DNA of 64,000 nt from contig JAXFOG010000017.1 of assembly GCA_034180455.1 (NCBI GenBank), forward strand, positions 1-64,000, in the 5' to 3' direction. The stretch is from JAAZPT01 sp034180455. Its GTDB lineage: Bacteria > Bacillota > Clostridia > Christensenellales > Aristaeellaceae. The position numbers and the translations under genes were made by a program. The notes under the pieces are model-generated. The model was not told the DNA's origin. It did not search any database and saw nothing but the letters and a program-made list of their open reading frames with translations. Shown here piece after piece: positions 50,959-57,896 of the stretch. The first letter of the stretch is position 1. Each line of letters begins with the position of its first letter.

Positions 50959-51792
50959 TTAAGCTGTATATTTTTCTCTATATTCCACTGGGCTTAGATA
51001 TTCTAACTTTTCTTTTATTCTATCTTCGTTGTAGTATTTTATAAATTTCTCTATGGCTAGTTTTAATTCTTTGTATGACTTGAACTTGTTTCCATAGTAT
51101 ATTTCTTGTTTTAGTATTCCAAAGAAGTTTTCCATGGGAGAATTATCTATACAGTTTCCCTTTCTTGACATGGATTGTGTTATTCCTTTTTCTTCTAGTC
51201 TTGATGTGTATTGTTTTACTTGATAGGCCCACCCTTGGTCTGAATGAAATATCCTCTTTCCCTTGTTCACACTTGTTACTTCTATGGCCACATCTAAGGC
51301 TTTTAATATTGGCCCAAGTGTTGGTTGTTTTGATATTTCATAGGATATAATTTCGCTATTATACATATCTAGATATGGATTTAAATAAAGTTTCTTTACT
51401 TGATATTGTCCAGCTTTATTCTTTTCTAGATATTTAAATTCTGTTGTGTCTGTTGTTATTTGTTTATATGCTTTATCTACTGTGAATCTTCTATTTATTT
51501 CATTATCTGCAACTTTTCCTATTGTTCCTTTATATGAAGAATATTTTCGTGATTTTCTTGAGAAGTTTGTTACTTGAAGATGCAGCTTTTGGATTAGTCT
51601 TTGTACTTTCTTCTTGTTTATTATATATCCTAGCCTTTTTAGCATAGCTTTCATTCTTCTATATCCATAGTTTGGATTGTCTTCTCTAATTTCGAGATTT
51701 TTCTTTTCTATTTCTTCATCTTTACTTGGTCTATCTAAACGCTTTTGCCAATACATGTAGGTTGACTTAGGAAGTTTGAAATATTCTAACAA
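50959..51792 (-). CDS. IS3-family transposase OrfB (DDE integrase domain)
   Basis: The listed frame codes for 277 aa of the rve/DDE catalytic part: Asp in TTDTTEFKYLEKNKAG, Asp in RIFHSDQGWAYQ, and Glu in NSPMENFFGILKQEIYY, with the usual C-terminal YYNEDRIKEKLEYLSPVEYREKY. An HTH_21-like region (NPNYGYRRMKAMLKRLGY) precedes it. The TTG at 51792 is not a convincing start: the frame is open back to a run of nine A in orfA, so OrfB is probably made only as an OrfAB fusion by -1 frameshifting. Confidence 0.92.
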   Translation of the reverse strand: MLEYFKLPKSTYMYWQKRLDRPSKDEEIEKKNLEIREDNPNYGYRRMKAMLKRLGYIINKKKVQRLIQKLHLQVTNFSRKSRKYSSYKGTIGKVADNEINRRFTVDKAYKQITTDTTEFKYLEKNKAGQYQVKKLYLNPYLDMYNSEIISYEISKQPTLGPILKALDVAIEVTSVNKGKRIFHSDQGWAYQVKQYTSRLEEKGITQSMSRKGNCIDNSPMENFFGILKQEIYYGNKFKSYKELKLAIEKFIKYYNEDRIKEKLEYLSPVEYREKYTA

Positions 51793-51815
51793 GTCTTTTA
51801 GTTTGAATTTTTCTC

Positions 51816-52364
51816 TTAATGATCTAATGACCTCAGATATTCGTCTATTTCTTCCTGTGTCATTTGAGAAAATTGAATCTTTTTTTTTAGTATTTCTACT
51901 TCCATTTGAAGATAGTAGTTCTCTTCTCTTAGCTTCTCTAATTCGCTTTTCTCTTCTTTGCTCTTAGGTTTAACAGATTTCTTCTTACTTTCTTTTGCCA
52001 TTTTTGAAGGCCTTCCTCTCTTTTTAGGTCTGAGTCCTCCAATTCCTTTTTCTCTAAATTCTCTTACCCATCTAACTATTATGCTTGGATTATTGATTTT
52101 CAGTTCATTAGCGAGATTTTGATAGGACATTTCTCCTTTTAAGTACAAGTTTACTACATTTAGTTTGAAATCTAAAGAGTAATTATTATTCCTTCTTGAT
52201 ACTTTTAGTCCATCATATCCTTGAGATTCATATGCATTTACCCATGTTCTAACAGAAGTTTTATCTGGAATACTATATTTTTTTGCTATTTCTTTATAGC
52301 TTATATTCCCTTCTAGATATTCTTTTACTACTTTCATCTTAAATTCGATATTGTATTTTGCCAT
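51816..52364 (-). CDS. IS3-family transposase OrfA (helix-turn-helix)
   Basis: This 182-aa protein has two helix-turn-helix modules (about 5-55, YNIEFKMKVVKEYLEGNISYKEIAKKY, and 60-115) and a C-terminal leucine-zipper-like helix (about 135-170) that mediates multimerisation. This double-HTH form is typical of the IS150 group. The ATG has GGAGG upstream, inside the IS. A run of nine A codes for LKKK near the end and is the frameshift site. Confidence 0.92.
   Translation of the reverse strand: MAKYNIEFKMKVVKEYLEGNISYKEIAKKYSIPDKTSVRTWVNAYESQGYDGLKVSRRNNNYSLDFKLNVVNLYLKGEMSYQNLANELKINNPSIIVRWVREFREKGIGGLRPKKRGRPSKMAKESKKKSVKPKSKEEKSELEKLREENYYLQMEVEILKKKIQFSQMTQEEIDEYLRSLDH
51880..51888 (-). 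promoter_or_regulatory. Programmed -1 frameshift site in the IS
   Basis: Nine A then G on the minus strand fits the A-AAA-AAG slippery type of IS3 elements. The -1 frame is open from here through the whole of orfB. Complementary hexamers (51826-51831 and 51859-51864) downstream could form a stimulatory stem. Confidence 0.78.
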
Positions 52365-52453
52365 TAAAAACTGACCTCCTTAAATTGGTTTTTAGTCCAA
52401 TTTTTGGGGGTCAGTACATATACCGGTGGATATTTATTTACTATCTATATGAT

Positions 52454-53335
52454 TTAATTCTCTTGTAAAGCTTCCTTTGCAAGCAGATATGAACCTGTAA
52501 TTCCACTATTAACCCCCAAACCCGGTTCTAATATATAATCTTGTATATTATTTTTTATAATAGTATGGTCAACATAGTTATTCAATAGCTCTTTTACATA
52601 TTTATGTATTAAAGAAAAAATGTGTTTTCTTTGCATAACTCCACCACCTAAAATAATTTTTTCTGGAGATGCAATTAACAATACACTTACACACATTTGA
52701 GCAAGATAGTATGCTTCTATTTCCCAAGCAATATGGTCGTCAGGTAGCTCCTTTGAACTTATTCCCCAGCGTTTTTCTATAGAAGGCCCGCTAGCTAAAC
52801 CTTCAAGGCAACAACCATGACTAGGGCAGATACCATTAGGCATTATGTCTTTATCGTGTATCTTTACCAATATATGCCCTAGTTCAGGGTGTACTAACCC
52901 ATGTACTAGCTTATCATTGATATATAGTCCGCCACCAATACCTGTCCCCACTGTAACATATAAGCAGGAGCTAAGCCCTTTTGCAGCACCAAGCTTTGCT
53001 TCAGCTAATGCAGCAGCATTAACATCAGTATCGAGTTTTACTGGAATATTTAATGCTTTTTTAAACTCAGGCATTAAAGGAAAATCTCTCCATGGTAGCT
53101 TTGGAGTTGTACTAATGTATCCAAAATGCTCAGAGTTGGGATTTAGATCAATAGGCCCAAAGCTACCTATTCCTAAAGATACGACATTATTGTCTTTAAA
53201 ATATTCAATAAGCCTAGGCATAGTTACATCAGGGCTTTCAGTTTTAATGGATACTCTATCAAGCATAGTTCCCTGTTCATCAAATGTAGCACAAACCATC
53301 TTTGTACCACCTGCTTCTAATGCACCATATATCAT
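52454..53335 (-). CDS. ROK-family sugar kinase (fructokinase type)
   Basis: This 293-aa kinase has the ATP-binding ALEAGGTKMVCA at the start, the catalytic Asp in LDTDVNAAALAE, GTGIGGGL, and the zinc motif HPELGHILV with CPSHGCCLEGLASGPSIEKRWG, the pattern of YdhR/ScrK-type fructokinases. It phosphorylates fructose or a related hexose. GGAG lies six bases before the ATG. It is a single gene with its own promoter, next to the insertion sequence. Confidence 0.9.
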   Translation of the reverse strand: MIYGALEAGGTKMVCATFDEQGTMLDRVSIKTESPDVTMPRLIEYFKDNNVVSLGIGSFGPIDLNPNSEHFGYISTTPKLPWRDFPLMPEFKKALNIPVKLDTDVNAAALAEAKLGAAKGLSSCLYVTVGTGIGGGLYINDKLVHGLVHPELGHILVKIHDKDIMPNGICPSHGCCLEGLASGPSIEKRWGISSKELPDDHIAWEIEAYYLAQMCVSVLLIASPEKIILGGGVMQRKHIFSLIHKYVKELLNNYVDHTIIKNNIQDYILEPGLGVNSGITGSYLLAKEALQEN

Positions 53336-53364
53336 ATTATGCTCCTTTTAAATTATATATATTT

Positions 53365-53393
53365 ATTATACAATTTTTAGTAAAAAAATACAA
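53365..53393 (-). promoter_or_regulatory. Promoter of the ROK kinase gene
   Basis: On the minus strand: TTGTAT (53388-53393), a 17-bp spacer and TATAAT (53365-53370). Confidence 0.68.
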
Positions 53394-53579
53394 AATTTGA
53401 AAAAATTCTATAATTAATTTTTATTTCAAATATAGTTTTTTACAACCTTAGAATATTAAAACAACACTTGATTATTTGTAAATCAAGATAAACGCTATTT
53501 ATAATCTCTATGATTTAGAATTAAACGGAATTTTTTTAATAAAAATGAATACTTTAACTTGGTATAGAAATTAGTATTA

Positions 53580-53608
53580 TTGAGTAGACATAAAACGAGA
53601 AGTATAAT
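53580..53608 (+). promoter_or_regulatory. Promoter of the 23-codon gene
   Basis: TTGAGT (53580-53585), a 17-bp spacer and a perfect TATAAT (53603-53608), about 70 bases before the small ORF. Confidence 0.68.
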
Positions 53609-53683
53609 TATATATAGGATGAAAAATTAATAGAGTGGTACAAATATATTTTATAATGTAAGTGATAAATTAAGGAGACAAAA

Positions 53684-53755
53684 ATGTTTTGGTTAATTTG
53701 TATACTAATTTTCCCATTCGTAGTGCTTGCTGAACTAATGAAAATGAATAAATAA
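53684..53755 (+). CDS. Putative 23-aa membrane peptide
   Basis: The peptide is MFWLICILIFPFVVLAELMK followed by MNK: one membrane-spanning helix with a short polar end. AAGGAG lies seven bases before the ATG and a good promoter lies upstream, in a gap of about 650 bases that is otherwise free of genes. It resembles small membrane regulators or type I toxin peptides in size and layout; I recognise no family. No clear terminator follows. Confidence 0.55.
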   Translation: MFWLICILIFPFVVLAELMKMNK

Positions 53756-53876
53756 AGCCACTCATAATTGGTGTTTTTGGTAGAAAAAATTAAAAAATTT
53801 AATAATTAAAATAGATTTTAGATAAAGGCTAATTAAGCTTTTACGAACATAATAAAATTTTGACTACCATAGATAT

Positions 53877-53906
53877 TAGAAAATACTAGAAAATACTAGA
53901 AAATAT
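53877..53906. repeat. Three tandem 10-bp repeats with phased A-tracts
   Basis: TAGAAAATAC occurs twice and TAGAAAATAT once, head to tail. A four-A tract every 10 bp is expected to bend DNA. It lies between the small-peptide gene and the tRNA terminator. Confidence 0.75.
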
Positions 53907-53955
53907 GTACAATATGGTATATAGCATCAAATGAGACAATAGTTCTCCAAACAAG

Positions 53956-53981
53956 AAAAGTAGCCACTTTAGGCTACTTTT
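53956..53981 (-). terminator. Terminator of tRNA-Ala
   Basis: A 10-bp stem (53956-53965 with 53972-53981), six-base loop and TTTTC on the minus strand, four bases after the CCA end of the tRNA. Confidence 0.88.
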
Positions 53982-53984
53982 AGT

Positions 53985-54060
53985 TGGTGGAGATAAGCAG
54001 AGTCGAACTGCTGACCTCTTGAATGCCATTCAAGCGCTCTACCAAATGAGCTATACCCCC
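53985..54060 (-). tRNA. tRNA-Ala (anticodon GGC)
   Basis: This is 76 nt with an encoded CCA. The acceptor stem GGGGGTA/TATCTCC includes the G3-U70 pair that marks alanine tRNAs. The D arm has AGCTCATTTGGTAGAGC, the anticodon stem-loop is CTTGA-ATGGCAT-TCAAG with anticodon GGC, and the T loop is TTCGACT. It reads GCC and GCU codons. Confidence 0.97.
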
Positions 54061-54072
54061 AAGAATAAGGGT

Positions 54073-54101
54073 ATCTTATCATAAAAAGTGAATTATGGCA
54101 A
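54073..54101 (-). promoter_or_regulatory. Promoter of tRNA-Ala
   Basis: On the minus strand: TTGCCA (54096-54101, inside the 3' end of the LysR gene), a 17-bp spacer and TAAGAT (54073-54078), 12 bases before the tRNA. Confidence 0.65.
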
Positions 54102-54995
54102 TACCTTGTAATAGTTCGATAAAAAGTCAATAAAATTCTTTAATTGTTTATCTAATATCATAGATTTATTTTGCAAAATATATAGATTTCTCTTGGAATA
54201 TTGCTCAGGAAGGGTAAAGCATAATACCTTGCCAGCATCGATAAGATTTTGCACAGCTACTTTTGAAATTATTGCAACTGCAAAACCATGTATTATAAAG
54301 TTCTTTATAGCTTCAGGTTCATTCACCTTGGCAATTATATTAAGCTTTTTATAATCAATTCCGATACAATTGAGTAACTCGAGCGTCTTCTTTTGACTTG
54401 CGCTGCCTTCTTCTCTGAAAATTATTGGTTCTGATTTTAATATTTTGTATATGGCATTATTCAATCCAATATATGATTTAAAATGTTCATTGTTTGGGAC
54501 AATAAGCACCATTTCATCTTCAAAAAATGGGGTGGAGATGATCTTTTCGTCATTTGCTTCCATGCCTGAAAAAGCTATATCATAGTCGCCGTGTTTCAAA
54601 TTTTCAATTATTTTTATACTGTCACCCTGATAAAGATTGAATGACAAAGGCTCATATCTTTTTGCATAAGCACTTAGAGCGTTTGGAAGAACATATGTGG
54701 ATGGAATGGTTGATGCACCAATTTTATTCACTCTTTGCTTGTTTTGTTCCCAGCTACTAAATAGATTATTTTGAATATTTAGCATCTGCTTTGCAACCTC
54801 ATATAACTCCCAGCCATAATCAGTAACAATAAGTGTTTTTGTAGAACGAATAATCAGTTGTTTATTTAGTTCTTGTTCAAGATTTTTTACATGAGAGCTT
54901 ACGGTAGGTTGAGAAATAAACAACTCGTTTGCTGCCTTAGTAAAACTCTGATTTTTAACGACAGCTACAAAAGAAATAAGTTGATTTAAGTCCAT
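54093..54995 (-). CDS. LysR-family regulator, probably of selenium metabolism
   Basis: This 300-aa protein has an N-terminal winged helix (MDLNQLISFVAVVKNQSFTKAANELFISQPTVSSHVKNLE) and a LysR substrate-binding domain (about 90-295). It overlaps the stop of the lyase gene by one base and lies in a cluster with YedE, TusA-like and DUF3343 genes, the setting of the selenium-associated LysR group. It probably controls the divergent promoters at 56132-56273. The effector is unknown. Confidence 0.88.
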   Translation of the reverse strand: MDLNQLISFVAVVKNQSFTKAANELFISQPTVSSHVKNLEQELNKQLIIRSTKTLIVTDYGWELYEVAKQMLNIQNNLFSSWEQNKQRVNKIGASTIPSTYVLPNALSAYAKRYEPLSFNLYQGDSIKIIENLKHGDYDIAFSGMEANDEKIISTPFFEDEMVLIVPNNEHFKSYIGLNNAIYKILKSEPIIFREEGSASQKKTLELLNCIGIDYKKLNIIAKVNEPEAIKNFIIHGFAVAIISKVAVQNLIDAGKVLCFTLPEQYSKRNLYILQNKSMILDKQLKNFIDFLSNYYKVLP

Positions 54996-56131
54996 TATAC
55001 TAGCTCCTCCAGTGCTTTTATTACAGTTTCCACTTCGTCCAAAGTATTAAAGTATCCAAACGAAAATCTTATTGTTCCCTGTGGATACGTAAAGAGATTT
55101 TTATGGGCAAGAGGCGCACAGTGTAGCCCTACCCTTGTTATAATACCTTTTTCTTCAAGCTTCTGCGCAAGTAATGCTATATCATCCTTAGATGCAATTG
55201 AAACAAGTCCAAGTCTATTTTCAGTGGTTTTTTTACCAACTATTTCTATGCTATTTATATTGCTAGCACCATTCAAAAATGCTTCACACAGCTTTTTCTC
55301 ATGATTATAGATGTTTTCTATTCCTTTATCTTTTAACCATTTTAATCCAGCACTTAGCCCAAGTATTGCAGGTGTGTTTTGCGTACCTGCTTCAAATCTA
55401 TCGGGCATGAATTCAGGCATACTTTCGCTAAAACTTATGCTGCCAGTGCCACCATGTATTAGTGGAATAATAGATTTTTGTAATCCTTTTCTTAACAAAA
55501 ATCCACCTATACCCTGTGGCCCAAGAAGAGATTTATGCCCTGTAAAGCATAGAATATCAATATTCATTGCTTTCATATCTATAGGTAAAACGCCAGCTGT
55601 TTGTGCTGAATCAACTATAAATAGTAAATTATGAGCCTTACATATCATTCCGATCTCTGTAATAGGTAAAATAGTGCCAGATACATTACTAGCATGAGTT
55701 GTTATTATTGCTCTAGTATTTGGATTTATTAGCCTTTCTATGCTAGCTAGATCTATTGTTCCTTCACTGTCACAATCAAATATACTATATTCAACACCAA
55801 ATTTTGTCATATAATGCAAGGGTCTTAGTACAGCATTGTGTTCCAAAGGACTTATTATTACATGATCACCAGATTTCAGTAGTCCCTTTATTATTATATT
55901 TAGACTTTCAGTAATGTTTTTAGTAAATGCGATATTTGAAACACCATATCCATTAAAAAACTCATTTATCAGCTCTCTTGTATCATAAATATTGCTTTCA
56001 AGCTGATAAGCATATCTATTTGAACTTCTATTTATGCTTATTCCATTTTTAGATATTGCCTCATATACGGCATCTGCAACAACTGCTGGCTTTGGAAATG
56101 AAGAACTCGCTTGATCAAAGTAAATTGGCAT
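54995..56131 (-). CDS. Cysteine desulfurase/selenocysteine lyase-like PLP enzyme
   Basis: This 378-aa class V aminotransferase-fold enzyme has the PLP lysine in CFTGHKSLLGPQGIGGF, the cofactor-contact motif FIVDSAQTAG, and the active-site cysteine in TRVGLHCAPLAHK. Such enzymes release sulfur from cysteine or selenium from selenocysteine. Linkage to YedE, a TusA-like protein and DUF3343 favours selenium supply. GGAG lies six bases before the ATG. It is first in a two-gene operon with the LysR regulator. Confidence 0.88.
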   Translation of the reverse strand: MPIYFDQASSSFPKPAVVADAVYEAISKNGISINRSSNRYAYQLESNIYDTRELINEFFNGYGVSNIAFTKNITESLNIIIKGLLKSGDHVIISPLEHNAVLRPLHYMTKFGVEYSIFDCDSEGTIDLASIERLINPNTRAIITTHASNVSGTILPITEIGMICKAHNLLFIVDSAQTAGVLPIDMKAMNIDILCFTGHKSLLGPQGIGGFLLRKGLQKSIIPLIHGGTGSISFSESMPEFMPDRFEAGTQNTPAILGLSAGLKWLKDKGIENIYNHEKKLCEAFLNGASNINSIEIVGKKTTENRLGLVSIASKDDIALLAQKLEEKGIITRVGLHCAPLAHKNLFTYPQGTIRFSFGYFNTLDEVETVIKALEELV

Positions 56132-56158
56132 AGTATTCTCCTAAAATATTATGTGTAC

Positions 56159-56220
56159 AGTATAACAGTTATTTATTATAAATTCAAATAGTATAATATG
56201 AATTATCAATATTTTGAATT
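56159..56220. promoter_or_regulatory. Divergent promoter region of the selenium cluster
   Basis: Minus-strand promoter for the lyase: TTGAAT (56182-56187), a 17-bp spacer and TATACT (56159-56164). An inverted repeat AATTCA (56181-56186) with TGAATT (56199-56204) overlaps that -35 box, and another TGAATT lies at 56215-56220, a layout expected for a LysR operator. The plus-strand yedE promoter has TATACT (56242-56247) but no good -35, fitting activation. Confidence 0.62.
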
Positions 56221-56273
56221 ATTAAAAATGTAACAATGTGTTATACTTATTACAATATTAAGGAGGATTTTAT

Positions 56274-57347
56274 ATGAAAAAGGAAAAAATTCAAATTGGC
56301 ATAGCCGGATTGATAATCGGCATTATTGCCATAGCTTTGGTGGTTTTAGGTAACCCAAAGAATATGGGCTTTTGCATAGCCTGCTTTTTGAGAGATACTG
56401 CAGGTGGTATAGGATTGCATAAAGCTCCAGTTGTTCAGTATATTAGGCCAGAAATAATAGGCTTAGTATTAGGAAGCTTAATTCTTTCAGTGGTAAATAA
56501 AGAGTTTAATCCAAGAGGTGGAAGCGCACCTGTAACAAGGTTTATACTAGGAGCCTTTGTTATGATAGGTTGCTTGATGTTCCTTGGCTGCCCATTCCGT
56601 ACAATTCTTAGACTTGCAGGTGGCGATCTAAATGCAGTTTTCGGCTTACTTGGCTATGTAATTGGAATACTGATAGGTGTAGCTTTCCTAAAGAGTGGCT
56701 ATACTCTAGGAAGAACTTATTCTCAACCAGTACTTGAGGGTGCTTCATTCTCAGTTGTTCAAATAGTTTTGCTATTCTTTGTAGCACTTGCTCCTGCTTT
56801 TATCGCATTTTCAGTAGAAGGCCCTGGTGCTAGCCATGCTCCTTTGATTATTAGCCTTATTGCTGGATTGGCAGTTGGTGCTCTTGCTCAAAGGACAAGA
56901 CTGTGCATGGTTGGTGGAGTTCGCGATGTAGTACTATTTGGAGAAACAAAACTTCTTATTGGCTTTGTTGCAATTTTTGTAAGCGCATTGATAGGCAATC
57001 TTATTTTGACAGCTGTTACTGGTACTGCTTATTTCAAACTAGGGTTTGAAGGTCAGCCAGTTGCTCATACAGATTCACTTTGGAACTGCATAGGAATGAT
57101 ATTAGCAGGCTTTGGATCTGTTTTGCTTGGTGGTTGCCCAATGAGACAACTTGTTATGGCAGGCGAAGGTAACTCTGATAGTGCTATTACAATTTTTGGA
57201 TTGATGACAGGAGCAGCATTTGCTCATAACTTTGGTTTAGCCTCAAGTGGAAAAGGACCAACACCCGCTGGTAAGATTGCAGTATTAATAGGTATCGCAG
57301 TAACACTTATAATAGCAGTGATTAATACAAAGAGGAGTAAAAATTAG
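56274..57347 (+). CDS. yedE: YedE-family putative selenium transporter
   Basis: This 357-aa protein has about ten membrane segments in two YeeE/YedE-type halves. Conserved cysteine motifs are NMGFCIACFLRD, FLGCPFRTILRLAGGD, RTRLCMVGGVRD and LGGCPMRQLVMAGEG. Members of this family move thiosulfate or, in selenium clusters, are thought to import a selenium compound. GGAGG is eight bases before the ATG. It is followed by the TusA-like gene after one base. Confidence 0.9.
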   Translation: MKKEKIQIGIAGLIIGIIAIALVVLGNPKNMGFCIACFLRDTAGGIGLHKAPVVQYIRPEIIGLVLGSLILSVVNKEFNPRGGSAPVTRFILGAFVMIGCLMFLGCPFRTILRLAGGDLNAVFGLLGYVIGILIGVAFLKSGYTLGRTYSQPVLEGASFSVVQIVLLFFVALAPAFIAFSVEGPGASHAPLIISLIAGLAVGALAQRTRLCMVGGVRDVVLFGETKLLIGFVAIFVSALIGNLILTAVTGTAYFKLGFEGQPVAHTDSLWNCIGMILAGFGSVLLGGCPMRQLVMAGEGNSDSAITIFGLMTGAAFAHNFGLASSGKGPTPAGKIAVLIGIAVTLIIAVINTKRSKN

Positions 57348-57348
57348 T

Positions 57349-57555
57349 ATGGAGATTATTGATGCAAGGGGCCTTGATTGCCCACAGCCATTGCTTCTTT
57401 TGCAAAGCGCAATGAAGAAAAATGCAGACTCTTATCAAGTGCTTGCAACTTGTGGAGCTGCTAAAGAAAATATTACACGATATGCTGAAAAACATGGGTT
57501 TAAGGTTGAAGCTGAACAAGAAGGGAACGAGGTAAAACTCACACTACATAAGTAA
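57349..57555 (+). CDS. TusA/SirA-like sulfur (selenium) carrier
   Basis: This 68-aa protein has the family motif DARGLDCPQPLLLLQSAMKK, with the reactive cysteine in CPxP. It would carry persulfide or selenide sulfur between enzymes. YedF proteins of selenium clusters often have a second DsrE-like domain; here only the TusA part is present. One base after yedE; its stop overlaps the DUF3343 ATG by one base. Confidence 0.9.
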   Translation: MEIIDARGLDCPQPLLLLQSAMKKNADSYQVLATCGAAKENITRYAEKHGFKVEAEQEGNEVKLTLHK

Positions 57556-57800
57556 TGAAGACCTTTATAGCAACGTTTTATTCTCATTTTGGAGCAATAC
57601 ATTTTAGTAAGCTATGTGAAAATCGTGGAATAGAGGCAAAAATGATGCCTGTGCCACGAAAACTCAGTAGTAGCTGTGGAACATGTGTAAGATTTTATTG
57701 TGACCAACCTATGATGGACATAATAGATAGTGACGAAGTGGAACAGCTAGTAGAATGTAAAGAAGAAACGTACATAAAAATTTATCCCTTAAACGATTAA
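57555..57800 (+). CDS. DUF3343 family protein
   Basis: This 81-aa protein has the family signature ATFYSHFGAIHFSKLC and MMPVPRKLSSSCGTCVRF, with a CxxC pair. DUF3343 genes are regular neighbours of YedE/YedF in anaerobes; a role in selenium or sulfur trafficking is inferred. The start overlaps the previous stop, and a terminator follows nine bases after its stop. Confidence 0.87.
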   Translation: MKTFIATFYSHFGAIHFSKLCENRGIEAKMMPVPRKLSSSCGTCVRFYCDQPMMDIIDSDEVEQLVECKEETYIKIYPLND

Positions 57801-57808
57801 AATAAATC

Positions 57809-57850
57809 AAGCAATATTCTCATTAAAAAATGTGAATATTGCTTTTTTGA
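57809..57850 (+). terminator. Terminator of the yedE operon
   Basis: An 11-bp stem (57809-57819 with 57834-57844) followed by TTTTTT. Confidence 0.85.
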
Positions 57851-57855
57851 TTATT

Positions 57856-57889
57856 AAAAAAAATCCCGATGCTTAATAATTCATCGGGA
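57856..57889 (-). terminator. Terminator of the synthetase operon
   Basis: An 8-bp stem (57864-57871 with 57882-57889), then eight T on the minus strand, seven bases after the leuS stop. Confidence 0.85.
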
Positions 57890-57896
57890 AATATTT

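Larger units (their letters stand above)
50867..52413 (-). mobile_element. IS3-family insertion sequence (IS150-like), apparently intact
   Basis: It is bounded by imperfect 19-bp inverted repeats: TGACCCCATAAAGTTGGAC at 50867-50885 and, on the minus strand, TGACCCCCAAAAATTGGAC at 52395-52413 (16 of 19 match). True ends may extend a few bases; the triplet ATA flanks both sides (50861-50863, 52418-52420) and may be the target duplication. It carries orfA and orfB in the IS3 arrangement with a frameshift site. It lies just after the ribosomal operon terminator. Confidence 0.88.

Noticed and set aside
50861..52420. Firm target-site duplication of the IS
   Set aside because: ATA flanks both ends, but in AT-rich DNA a 3-bp match is weak and the exact IS ends are uncertain by a few bases.
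53759..53776. Terminator after the 23-aa peptide gene
   Set aside because: Only a four-base-pair stem with a wobble precedes the T-run; too weak to call.
53877..53906. CRISPR array
   Set aside because: The repeat unit is 10 bp, directly tandem without spacers, and no cas genes are present.
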